Positions 21,624 through 29,688 of a DNA stretch of 64,000 nucleotides are shown here, piece after piece. Numbering within the stretch: position 1 is the stretch's first letter; every line of letters begins with the position of its first letter. Location of the stretch: positions 3,613,501 to 3,677,500 of the forward strand of contig NZ_CP023344.1 of NCBI RefSeq assembly GCF_002310495.1. Reading direction: 5' to 3'. The translations under genes and the position numbers were made by a program. This DNA comes from Nibricoccus aquaticus. GTDB taxonomy: Bacteria > Verrucomicrobiota > Verrucomicrobiia > Opitutales > Opitutaceae. Under the pieces are notes generated by a model. That model worked only from the letters and a program-made list of their open reading frames with translations. It searched no databases and was not told the DNA's origin.

Positions 21624-22481
21624 ATGACTGTTGCCCAAGGTCTACCTCGCGAGAAGTTACTTAAAATTGCCCAGCAGATGCCGGCATCGGCCGGTGTGCT
21701 GGCGCAGCTGGGGCAGTTGTTGATGGATGTGAATTCCGGGCTCGAAGAGATCGCCCGCCTGCTGAAGCGCGACACGGCGCTGGCGGCGCGTGTGATCCGG
21801 ATCAGCAACAGCGCGGCGTATGGCTCGGGCGGTGGCATCGCGTCGATTGAGGACGCGGTCGGTCGCGTGGGCTTTGCCGAGGTTTACCGGCTGACGGGAT
21901 TCGCGTCGGCGGCGCAGGTTTTCGATCACGATCTGCCTTCTTACGGAATCACGGGTTCTATTCTTCGCTCGAACACGCTGCTGACGGCGCTCGCGGTCGA
22001 ATCACTGGCGAAACGCGCGGCGGTGGATTCGCGCGCGGCGTACACGGCCGGGTTGATGCGTTCGGTGGGCAAAGTTGTCCTCGATAAACTCGGGAAGCAG
22101 TCGCTCGGTTATGGGCAGGATTTTATGCGGTCGGGGCAGGGTTCGGTGCTGGAGTGGGAGCTGGCGGTTTTCGGCGCGAGTAACGCGCAGGCGGCCGAAG
22201 CGGTGCTGGCTTCGTGGAATTTCCCGGCGTCGGTTTTCATCCCGGTGCGCGAGCAGCATCTGGCGGTCAAAGTGCCGGATGCGCATTTGCGCACGGCGAC
22301 GTTAGTCAATCTGGCTGCAGGCATCGCCGCCGAGTCGGGTTATGTGCTGCCCGGTGAGTCCGGTGCCTGGGAAACGACACCGGAGAAGCTGAAGGTGGCG
22401 GGCATATCGATGTCGCTGTTACAGGATTGCGCCGAAGAGGCGCGCGAGGCGTTTGCGCAGATCAAAGACTCGCTGGAGTGA
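21624..22481 (+). CDS. HDOD domain protein
   Basis: 285 aa cytoplasmic protein consisting of one HDOD domain, a non-catalytic relative of HD phosphohydrolases used in signalling. Typical stretches: LKRDTALAARVIRISNSAAYG near residues 48-68, IASIEDAVGRVGFAEVYRL, and YTAGLMRSVGKVVLDKLG at the position of the HD motif. No receiver, kinase or GGDEF partner is fused or adjacent. Conserved N-terminal pattern LPxxLL is replaced by REKLLKIAQQMPASAGVLAQL. Confidence 0.85.
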   Translation: MTVAQGLPREKLLKIAQQMPASAGVLAQLGQLLMDVNSGLEEIARLLKRDTALAARVIRISNSAAYGSGGGIASIEDAVGRVGFAEVYRLTGFASAAQVFDHDLPSYGITGSILRSNTLLTALAVESLAKRAAVDSRAAYTAGLMRSVGKVVLDKLGKQSLGYGQDFMRSGQGSVLEWELAVFGASNAQAAEAVLASWNFPASVFIPVREQHLAVKVPDAHLRTATLVNLAAGIAAESGYVLPGESGAWETTPEKLKVAGISMSLLQDCAEEAREAFAQIKDSLE

Positions 22482-22727
22482 TCGGGCGGCGAGAGCCAGT
22501 TGCGCTGAGCGGACGCCGTTAATGCGGTGCGGGCGAAGCGCAGGGCTGGCGTGTATTCGCGCGGCGAATCCGGGTGGTTTTGGGGCGGATTCCAGTTTTC
22601 GTGTGAGGGGCCGATGTTGAGGCAACCTGTTACAAAAATGCGGTTTACGTTTTCAATGACCTGTCGCGCGCTGGCAAAGGGTTTGCTTGCAAGAGCGTGC
22701 TGGTTAGCGTGACCGCCCTTATTCGCG

Positions 22728-24059
22728 ATGTCCGAAATTTCCACCGAGCTATTCATTCTTTTCCTGCTGTTGATCGCCAATGGTGTGTTCGCCATGGCCG
22801 AGATTGCGGTCGTCTCGTCGCGCAAGGCCCGGCTCAGGCAGCTTGCGGATGAAGGGCACGAAAGCGCCAAGGCGGCGCTGGCGCTGGCGAATGAGCCGAC
22901 GCGCTTTTTATCGGCGGTGCAGGTGGCGATCTCGTTGCTGACCGTCATGCAGGGCGCGTACACGGGGGCGAGTTTTGCGGCTAAATTGACGCCGCTGTTT
23001 GCCCAGCTGTCGTGGTTGAGCGCGGAGAATGCGTCGAAAGTGGCGCTGATCATCTCTGTGATGGCGGTGACTTTTGCCTCTGTGGTGGTGGGCGAGCTGA
23101 TCCCTAAGCGGCTCGGTCTGGCGAACCCGGAGCGGACGGCGATGATTTTGGGCCCGCTGGTGAGCAAGCTGACGTGGATTTTTTATCCGGTGGTCGCGCT
23201 GCTCACGCTGGCCACGGAGACGTTGCTCAAGCTGCTTGGCGTGAAGCCGCAGAAGGAGACGCCGGTGTCGGAAGAAGAGGTAAACATCTTGATCGAACAA
23301 GGGCTGCACGCGGGCGTGTTTAACAAGACGGAGACGGACATGGTCGCAGGCGTGCTGGAGCTCGATCAGCTGCCGGTGACGGCGCTGATGACGCCGAGGC
23401 CCAAGATTGTTTTTATCAATCTCGACGATCCGGAAGAGGCGAGCTGGCGGAAGATCGTGGCGAGCGGGCATTCGTATTTCCCGGTTTTCCAGGGGAGCCG
23501 TGATCAGGTGGTCGGCATGGTTTCGGTGAAGTCGCTCTGGGCGCATTCGGCGATCGGGCTCACCACGAATTTGAAAAACCTGCTAGTGCAGCCGCTGATC
23601 GTGCCGGAGACGATGAACGCGATCCAACTGCTCGAAGCCTTCAAGAAATCGAGCAAACACATCGCGCTGGTGAGTGACGAGTTTGGCGCGATCCAAGGTT
23701 TGGTGACGTTGATCGATGTGCTCGAAGCCATCGTAGGCGATCTGCCTGCGCAGGGTCGGCGGCAGGCGGCGGCGATGAAGCAGCGCGAAGACGGCTCCTG
23801 GCTAGTCGATGCGACGCTCAGCATCGATGAGCTCAAGACGCTTGTACAGATGGAGGAGCTTCCGCACGAGGATGAGGCGGATTTCCAGACGCTGGGCGGT
23901 TTCGTGATGACGCATTTCGGGCGGATTCCGGCTGCGGGCGATTATTTCGACCACGGCGGCTGGCGGTTTGAGGTCATGGATATGGACCGGCACCGCGTGG
24001 ACAAAATGTTGGTTGGGAAAACGCCGGCTCCGGCCGCGCTGCAAAAGGCGGCGGGGTGA
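22728..24059 (+). CDS. CNNM/CorC-type membrane protein (hemolysin C family)
   Basis: 443 aa. Order: DUF21/CNNM transmembrane domain (residues 1-190, three to four hydrophobic segments, start LFILFLLLIANGVFAMAEIAVVSS), a CBS pair (about 205-330, with MTPRPKIVFINLDDPEE and LVSDEFGAIQGLVTLIDVLEAIVGDLP), and a C-terminal CorC_HlyC transporter-associated domain (from WLVDATLSIDELKTL). Members are implicated in Mg2+/Na+ transport; the hemolysin label is historical. No partner genes nearby. Confidence 0.92.
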   Translation: MSEISTELFILFLLLIANGVFAMAEIAVVSSRKARLRQLADEGHESAKAALALANEPTRFLSAVQVAISLLTVMQGAYTGASFAAKLTPLFAQLSWLSAENASKVALIISVMAVTFASVVVGELIPKRLGLANPERTAMILGPLVSKLTWIFYPVVALLTLATETLLKLLGVKPQKETPVSEEEVNILIEQGLHAGVFNKTETDMVAGVLELDQLPVTALMTPRPKIVFINLDDPEEASWRKIVASGHSYFPVFQGSRDQVVGMVSVKSLWAHSAIGLTTNLKNLLVQPLIVPETMNAIQLLEAFKKSSKHIALVSDEFGAIQGLVTLIDVLEAIVGDLPAQGRRQAAAMKQREDGSWLVDATLSIDELKTLVQMEELPHEDEADFQTLGGFVMTHFGRIPAAGDYFDHGGWRFEVMDMDRHRVDKMLVGKTPAPAALQKAAG

Positions 24060-24101
24060 GCGGGTGGCTTGACGGGTTTTGATCAGAACTAACTTTGCCG
24101 C

Positions 24102-24305
24102 ATGACCGCCGTCGCGATTCTTGATTTGAAGCAAAAGCTTTCAAAGCTATCGGCTCAGGAGAGGCGGGAAGTGACGTCGTATCTGTTGCGGCTAAAATAT
24201 GAGTCGGCGGAGGGGCGGAGAGAAACCTCGCGCCGGATGCGTGAGATGGATCAGGGCAAAAAGACCCGACTTGTTGATCTTAAGAAGACCCTGAGACATG
24301 CCTAA
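24102..24305 (+). CDS. Antitoxin-like protein of a RelE/ParE-type module
   Basis: 67 aa, highly charged and helical (LSAQERREVTSYLLRLKYES, RRMREMDQGKKTRLVDL). This resembles the short antitoxins paired with RelE/ParE toxins in many bacteria. Its last 8 bp overlap the next gene, the usual antitoxin-toxin coupling. Starts 42 bp after the CNNM gene but with its own ATG. No DNA-binding fold can be named from the sequence. Confidence 0.65.
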   Translation: MTAVAILDLKQKLSKLSAQERREVTSYLLRLKYESAEGRRETSRRMREMDQGKKTRLVDLKKTLRHA

Positions 24306-24618
24306 GCCGGCTTACGAGCCGGTATTGTCAGCTGCTGCGACGACGATACTGGTCGGGCTTTCACGAGCGAAGCAGCGGAGCGTGATTGGGTTGATCGAAA
24401 AACTGGCGGAGCACCCGCAGCAGGACGGTGATTATTCCTCGGTCGATGATGCGGGGCGTGCGGTGCAGCACGTGTTACTCGGTGAGTGGCATCTTTCGTA
24501 TTGGGCTGATCACGCGGCGGTCAGCCTGGTTCCCGCGCTCGTGAATAATTTGTCGGCAATTTCCAGCAACTTCGGGTTGATTAGCGGGCGACTCGCCGCG
24601 ACGGTTCGCGCGTCATGA
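24298..24618 (+). CDS. RelE/ParE-like toxin with atypical C-terminus
   Basis: 106 aa. The first ~80 residues match the pattern of small RelE/ParE-type toxins: AKQRSVIGLIEKLAEHPQQDGDYSSVDDAGRAVQHVLLGEWHLSYWADHAA. In relatives the strand after WADHA reads like (S/K)E(L/V)RIV(D/E); here it is VSLVPALVNNLSAISS, so the last strand looks replaced. No simple +1 or -1 shift restores it. The toxin may be inactive or divergent. Overlaps the antitoxin by 8 bp and ends 7 bp before the kinase-like gene. Confidence 0.6.
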   Translation: MPKPAYEPVLSAAATTILVGLSRAKQRSVIGLIEKLAEHPQQDGDYSSVDDAGRAVQHVLLGEWHLSYWADHAAVSLVPALVNNLSAISSNFGLISGRLAATVRAS

Positions 24619-24625
24619 CCGACCC

Positions 24626-25555
24626 ATGCAAGAAGACCCCTTCTCCGGCTCCCCGTCCTGCATCCAAGGCCGGCAGCTCCCAAGCCCGTCCGAAAGAAGC
24701 CGTCTTCAACACGATCACGAGCGCCGATTGGAAGCACTCGATCGCCTTGGGCAGGCAGCGGAAAACTGCGGGCTTAGAGCAGATTCGGACGGCAATCTCG
24801 TCCTCTACGCCGAAGACGAAGTAAGCCTGCTCGAAGCGGCTGGGCATCCGTGGACTGATCTGGGGGACGCGATAAGGGCGTTCCGTGTGTGTCTGCCGTT
24901 GATGCCGCTGGAGACGTTTGGGTTTCCGGCAGATTCGGAGAATCCGTTGGAGGAGCCGAATGCACTAATGCGCCGTATCGGCGGCGGGGTGGAGGCGTGG
25001 GCGTTTGCAGCGGAGAGCGATGGCTCGGTGTATAAATTTTTCCGTCCACGCGAGGGCGACACGATTGGCAGCGCGTTTGGGTTTCGCCGTGGCGAGGAGG
25101 CGTGGTTCAACGCGGAGGCACGACTCGGGACGTACCGGCAGTTACTGGAGAAACTCCTCCTCATCCACGCGCTCGGCGGCATGGCCTGCGAGGTGGTCGC
25201 GGTGACGTACGAGGGAATCCTCGTGGCGAAACAAGTGCTCGGCGATCCGCTGCCACAGGGCGACGATGTGTCGCGTGTGCTGCCGACAGATCTGATCGAA
25301 ATCCCGTCGCGGTTCCTACGCGCGAATCGCGATCACCCGCGGCTTTTCTGGCAGGGCGGGCGTGCGTGGCTGGTCGGGGATTTGCACGCGCGCAATTTTG
25401 TCCGGGGCATCGATGGCGGGCTGCATGTGATCGATCTGGTCGCGGCGCGATGGCCGGAAGAGGCGGGAAATCCGTTGATTGCAGACTGGCTGGAGCGGGT
25501 GCGGAGCGATCCTCATGCGTCGCTTTTGCGCGAGGGAAATGACGATGAACTGTAG
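24626..25555 (+). CDS. Putative kinase-fold protein, function unknown
   Basis: 309 aa, no signal or membrane segment. The C-terminal ~190 residues show a protein-kinase/aminoglycoside-kinase-like pattern: possible beta-3 Lys K137 in GSVYKFFRP after a Gly-rich turn (RRIGGGVEAWAF, 117-127), a helix with E164, hinge-like YEGILVAKQVL, the catalytic-loop-like GDLHARNF (D252, N257), and a metal-binding-like D270 in LHVIDL. Residues 1-60 are polar and helical. It begins 7 bp after the toxin-like gene, so the three genes may form one transcript. I cannot name the family; substrate and activity are unknown. If the catalytic residues are correctly aligned, it should be an active phosphotransferase. Confidence 0.6.
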   Translation: MQEDPFSGSPSCIQGRQLPSPSERSRLQHDHERRLEALDRLGQAAENCGLRADSDGNLVLYAEDEVSLLEAAGHPWTDLGDAIRAFRVCLPLMPLETFGFPADSENPLEEPNALMRRIGGGVEAWAFAAESDGSVYKFFRPREGDTIGSAFGFRRGEEAWFNAEARLGTYRQLLEKLLLIHALGGMACEVVAVTYEGILVAKQVLGDPLPQGDDVSRVLPTDLIEIPSRFLRANRDHPRLFWQGGRAWLVGDLHARNFVRGIDGGLHVIDLVAARWPEEAGNPLIADWLERVRSDPHASLLREGNDDEL

Positions 25556-25645
25556 GCTTTTCGCGGAACGGCGGGGCGGGGGTTTTACCGGTTCTGAAAA
25601 CGAAGATTGATTTGTCGCGTGGTGCGGACAGGCAGGAGCGTTCTG

Positions 25646-26287
25646 ATGAAGTACAAGTTGGTGATCTTCGATTTCGACGGGACCCTCGCGGATTCGTTCG
25701 AGTGGTTTTTAGGGGTGGTCGATGAGCTGGCGGCGAAGCATAAGTTCAAAATGTTTGAGCGAGCGGAGCTCGATGAACTGCGTGGCAGCTCGGCGGTGAA
25801 GGTGCTCGAGCACCTCGGCGTGTCGCGCTGGCGGCTGCCCGCGATCGGACGGCATCTGCAAAAGCTGGCGGCGCGGGATACAGGGAAGATTTCGTTGTTC
25901 GAGGGTGTTGAGAAAATGCTCGCGGAGCTGGCGGCCAGCGGGGTGACGGTGGCGATCGTGAGCTCTAGCGTAGAGAGCAACATCCGGAAAATTTTGGGGC
26001 CGAAAAATGTGGCGCGGGTGGCGCACTTCGAGTGCGGGGCGTCGCTTTTTGGCAAGCGCACGAAGCTGCGGAAGGTGTTGCGCAAATGCGGCGTGAGCGC
26101 GAGTGAAACGCTGTGCGTCGGCGACGAGGTGCGCGACATCGAGGCGGCGAAGGCGGAGGGGATTCCTTTCGGCGCGGTGGGGTGGGGGTTCACGCATCTG
26201 CACGCGTTGCGGGAGTGCGAACCCGAGGAAGTTTTTGCGACGGTGGGCGAGATCGCCACGTGCGTTGCAGGACGCCGGGTGAAGTAA
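25646..26287 (+). CDS. HAD-superfamily phosphatase (phosphoglycolate phosphatase-like)
   Basis: 213 aa. HAD motif I is FDFDGTLADS (nucleophile D9, D11), motif II VAIVSSSVESN, motif III Lys in the region around GASLFGKRTKL, and motif IV GDEVRDIEAAKAEG. A small helical cap lies between motifs I and II, as in Gph-like enzymes. ATG 25646 is preceded by CAGGAG at a good distance; an upstream GTG/ATG-frame extension to 25607 is not needed. Substrate unknown. Confidence 0.88.
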   Translation: MKYKLVIFDFDGTLADSFEWFLGVVDELAAKHKFKMFERAELDELRGSSAVKVLEHLGVSRWRLPAIGRHLQKLAARDTGKISLFEGVEKMLAELAASGVTVAIVSSSVESNIRKILGPKNVARVAHFECGASLFGKRTKLRKVLRKCGVSASETLCVGDEVRDIEAAKAEGIPFGAVGWGFTHLHALRECEPEEVFATVGEIATCVAGRRVK

Positions 26288-26299
26288 GGCTGACGTGAG

Positions 26300-27211
26300 T
26301 TAGCGGCCCAAGGCGGCGGTCGCGGCGGTGCGCATCGCTTCGACGGGGACGGGGCCGCCGGTCCAGATTTCCAAGGCGCGGGCACCTTGGTGGATGAGCA
26401 TCGAAAGGCCGTTGGCAGCGGGCAGGCCGAGTGTACGCGCTTGCGCGAGGAGGCGCGTTTCGGGCGGGTTGTAGATCATGTCGAACACGCCGGCGGGCTT
26501 GGGGAGCTGCGTGAGATCGATCGGCTGTGCGTCGGCGGGTTTCATGCCGGCGGAGGTGGCGTTGATGACGAGCGCGTCGGCGGGAAGATCGGCGGGAGGA
26601 TTTTGCGGGTCGAAACCGTGGAGAGGGATTTTTCCGGCGATGGGCGCGAGGTCGATGAGGAGGGCGTCGAGGTTGAAGCGGGTGCGGTTGGCGATCCAAA
26701 GGGAGGCGCATGTGCGCTGGAGGCATTCGACGGCCGCGCCGCGGGCCGCGCCGCCTGCGCCGAGAAGGATGAGGGGGGAATCGGTGAGTTCGCGGCCGAG
26801 CGTTTCTTTGATCGCCGTGGCCAGGCCGTAGCCGTCGGTGTTGTAACCGCGCCAGCCGGACGGCGTGCGGAGCAGGGTGTTCACGGCGCCGATGGGTTGG
26901 GCGGCTTTGTCGATCTCGCCGACGTGGCCGAAGGCAATGACCTTGTGCGGGACGGTGAGGTTGAGGCCGGTGAAGTCTTCGTCGTGGAGGCGCGCGAGTG
27001 CGGTGGGGAGATCGTCGGGCGGGACGTCGAAGCGGAAATATTTCCAGTCGAGGAAACGCGTGTCGGTTTTCGCCAGCTCGGTGAGCGCGGCGTTGTGCAT
27101 GGCCGGGCTAATGGAGTGTTTGATGGGGTGCCCGAGGACGGCGAGTTTGTGGCCTTCGTGTTTCCAGTGGCCGAGGCGATCGAGCGTGAGGACGGTGTCG
27201 GGCGAATCCAT
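26300..27211 (-). CDS. aroE: Shikimate dehydrogenase
   Basis: 303 aa. NADPH-dependent reduction of 3-dehydroshikimate in aromatic amino acid synthesis. Motifs: GHPIKHSISPAMHNAAL (substrate binding), GLNLTVPHK with the catalytic Lys, GYNTDGYGL, the nucleotide loop LLGAGGAARGAAVECL and the NRT-type signature IANRTRFN. Start at ATG 27211 (MDSPDTVLTL) gives family-like length with a ~25-residue N-terminal addition; the further upstream open frame is non-conserved. Monocistronic, divergent from the next gene. Confidence 0.93.
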   Translation of the reverse strand: MDSPDTVLTLDRLGHWKHEGHKLAVLGHPIKHSISPAMHNAALTELAKTDTRFLDWKYFRFDVPPDDLPTALARLHDEDFTGLNLTVPHKVIAFGHVGEIDKAAQPIGAVNTLLRTPSGWRGYNTDGYGLATAIKETLGRELTDSPLILLGAGGAARGAAVECLQRTCASLWIANRTRFNLDALLIDLAPIAGKIPLHGFDPQNPPADLPADALVINATSAGMKPADAQPIDLTQLPKPAGVFDMIYNPPETRLLAQARTLGLPAANGLSMLIHQGARALEIWTGGPVPVEAMRTAATAALGR

Positions 27212-27428
27212 GAGCGGGTGAGTGGCAGCGTTCGCGTCCACGCGGGAAAGGAAACGACAAAAATTAAACCGTCCGCCTAAGCGTGATGCGGTGGCGGACG
27301 GGTTGGTAAGGGGCCGTGGTCTGGCCGGAAGATTGTGTGATGCTGCGATCTTTGAACACGGGCGCGGCGGGAAAAGTTTCAGGTGTCGGGGATTGTCCGC
27401 GGAGGGAGAAGGCGTTGCTGTTTCCGGC

Positions 27429-28328
27429 GTGGTCGAAACAGGAACAACTCTCACCGAGGCCGTGTGGCGCGAGCGGCAGCGCGCGCATGAGGCGCGGGTC
27501 GCGGTGTGGACGGATCCGCATCAGGCGCGGCGGTCGCTCGGGGAGAAGCATCCGGTCTTCGATTTTTTATTCGACTACTACTCGTTTCGGCCGAGCTGGC
27601 TGAAGCGCTGGCATCCGGGCGTGGGAGTGACGCTTGAAGGCGCGGGTGCGCGGGAATTTTTGCGCTGGCCGGGGTATCGGGAAAGTGTGGACGGCGGGGT
27701 GACGGTCGAGGCTGCGGATTTCCCGGAGCGGCGGCGGGAGACGCTGGTGTGGTTGCGGGAGATGTTGACCGGGACGCGGGACCGGCCGGCGTTCTTCGGG
27801 TGCTTCGGTCTGCACGAGTGGGCGATGGTTTACCGGCAGAGCGCAGAGGAGGTAAGGCACAACGCGTGGCCGCTGCGTTTTCCGCCGGAGGAGCTGGCGA
27901 GGATCGTCGAGGGGCAGCCGGTGTGTTGCTCGCACTACGATGCGTTTCGTTTTTTTACGGAGCCGGCGCGGGCGTTGAACAAACTCCAGCCGACGCGGCC
28001 GGAGACGGCGCGTTTCGAGCAGCGAGGGTGTCTGCACGCGAACATGGATCTGTACAAGTGGGCGTTCAAATTCGCGCCGTTCACGCCGTCGGAGCTGGTG
28101 GCGGATTGTTTCGCGCTGGCGCGGGAGATCCGGGAGATCGACATGCGGGCGAGTCCGTACGATCTGCGGGCGCTGGGTTTCGAGCCGGTGAGGATCGAGA
28201 CGGCGGAAGGGCGCGCGGAGTACGAGCGCCATCAGCGCGGTTTTGCGGCGCGGGGCGAGCCGCTGCGGGAGCGGTTGCTGGCGGTGTGCGGGCAGTTGCT
28301 CGCGGGCTCAATCGGTCCGCGTGGATGA
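27429..28328 (+). CDS. Conserved protein often annotated 3-methyladenine DNA glycosylase
   Basis: 299 aa from GTG 27429. Characteristic segments: WRERQRAHEARVAVWTDPH, GEKHPVFDFLFDYYSFRPSWLKRWHPG, GCFGLHEWAMVYRQ, CCSHYDAFRFFTEPARALN and MDLYKWAFKFAPFTPSELV. These match a family in Actinobacteria and Verrucomicrobia carried in databases as 3-methyladenine DNA glycosylase. I do not see the helix-hairpin-helix plus Asp of AlkA/Tag or the known AlkC/AlkD repeats, so the label should be treated with caution. The many conserved His, Trp and Tyr suggest a metal or nucleotide site. It overlaps the 3' end of the convergent Sel1-TonB gene by 21 bp. Confidence 0.7.
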   Translation: MVETGTTLTEAVWRERQRAHEARVAVWTDPHQARRSLGEKHPVFDFLFDYYSFRPSWLKRWHPGVGVTLEGAGAREFLRWPGYRESVDGGVTVEAADFPERRRETLVWLREMLTGTRDRPAFFGCFGLHEWAMVYRQSAEEVRHNAWPLRFPPEELARIVEGQPVCCSHYDAFRFFTEPARALNKLQPTRPETARFEQRGCLHANMDLYKWAFKFAPFTPSELVADCFALAREIREIDMRASPYDLRALGFEPVRIETAEGRAEYERHQRGFAARGEPLRERLLAVCGQLLAGSIGPRG

Positions 28329-29627
28329 GCGGGTGACGGGGACTTTCAGCTGGAAATAAATTGGTAATTGCATGCGCGTGGACACGACGCGGCCGTCTTT
28401 AATTCCAGGCTCAAAACGGAACTGGCGGATTGCCTGAATCGCGGAGTCGGCGAAAGCGGGATGGGTGGTGCTGACGATGACGGGCTCCTGGACAAAGCCC
28501 TTGGTATCGACGACGAAGCGGATCACGGCGGTGCCTTCCTGTTTGGCGAGACTCAGTGTCGCGGGATAAACAGGGCTGACTGCTTTCACAAATTTGGGCG
28601 GCCGGTTTCCGGCGGTGCTTTGGGCCTCAATCCAACGGGCGGAGCGAGCCACGTAGCGGACTTCCATTGGGACTGTCGCCACGTGGCGCAGCGAGTCGCG
28701 AAGGGGGCGGCCGGATTTTTCGAGTTCGAGGACTTCGGATGCTTCCAGGCAGCCGAGCGCGACGGCGCGTTCGAGGAAAGCGCGGGCGCGTGTTTCTGCC
28801 GGTGGAGTCAAGCCATCGGGAGAGGTGAACTCGTAAACGGCGAGGAGAAAGCCCGCTTCGGAGCTTTGGTTTTCGAGGGCAAGCTCAAGCCAGCGCCGGC
28901 CGTTGGCGCGGTCGTCGTCGGTGGCGCCTCGTTTCAGGAAGGTCGAGGCCATGGCGAGCATGGCGGTGGTGTATTCCTGTTCGGCGGACATCTGGTACCA
29001 CTGCCTCGCGAGCCTTATGTCTCGCCGCATGTTCTGGTCGCGCATGACAATAGCCCCGATGGTAAGCTGGGCGTCTTTGTCGTCGTAGGCCGCGGCGCGC
29101 TCGGCCCAGGCGAGGGCGTGCTGGTTGTTTTTCGCAACGCCGATGCCGGCGATGTACATGCCGGAAAGCACATTCATGGCAGGGACGTAGCCTGACTCGG
29201 CGGCGCGGGTGACGAGCGCGAGGGTTCTTTCTCGATCCGATTTCACGCCCCAGCCTTCGAGGTAGAAAAGGCCGAGCCGCATGGCAGCCGCTTCAATCCC
29301 GCGGGCGAGGGCGCGCTCGTAGCAGGCACGGGCTTGATCGTAGCTTTGCTCCACGCCTTCGCCGGTCTCGTACAACATACCGAGATGCCAGTCGGCCATG
29401 CCGGAGCCTGCGTCCGAAGCGCGGCGGTACCAGCGCGCGGCGGTGGCGTAGTCGGGTTTCGTTTCGTTGTCTTCGGCGGCGATGCCGAGGGCGAGTTGGG
29501 AGGCGGTGTCGCCTGCTTCCGCTTTTTCGATCAACAGAGGACTGGCCGACGTTTCCTCTGTCCATGCGAACGGTGCGCAAAAGCACGATGCCGCCGCGAG
29601 AATCCACACGCCAAGTTTCGGGGTCAT
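28308..29627 (-). CDS. Sel1-repeat protein with TonB-type C-terminal domain
   Basis: 439 aa. Signal peptide MTPKLGVWILAAASCFCAPFA. Residues ~30-300 contain about seven Sel1-like repeats (for example YATAARWYRRASDAGSGMADWHLGMLYETGEGV). The C-terminus from about 345 is a TonB_C domain (PPKFVKAVSPVYPATLSLAKQEGTAVIRFVVDTKGFVQEPVIV, then AIQAIRQFRFEPGIKDGRVVSTRMQLPIYF). No membrane anchor or Pro-rich spacer links it to ExbBD, so it is likely a periplasmic protein that borrows the TonB fold for contacts rather than a true energy transducer. Ends within the convergent gene (21 bp overlap). Confidence 0.85.
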   Translation of the reverse strand: MTPKLGVWILAAASCFCAPFAWTEETSASPLLIEKAEAGDTASQLALGIAAEDNETKPDYATAARWYRRASDAGSGMADWHLGMLYETGEGVEQSYDQARACYERALARGIEAAAMRLGLFYLEGWGVKSDRERTLALVTRAAESGYVPAMNVLSGMYIAGIGVAKNNQHALAWAERAAAYDDKDAQLTIGAIVMRDQNMRRDIRLARQWYQMSAEQEYTTAMLAMASTFLKRGATDDDRANGRRWLELALENQSSEAGFLLAVYEFTSPDGLTPPAETRARAFLERAVALGCLEASEVLELEKSGRPLRDSLRHVATVPMEVRYVARSARWIEAQSTAGNRPPKFVKAVSPVYPATLSLAKQEGTAVIRFVVDTKGFVQEPVIVSTTHPAFADSAIQAIRQFRFEPGIKDGRVVSTRMQLPIYFQLKVPVTRSSTRTD

Positions 29628-29688
29628 GCCGGTGACGCTGCGTTTGCCGGCAGGCACGTGCAAGCCCCGGGGTGGCGACCTGTTGCTA

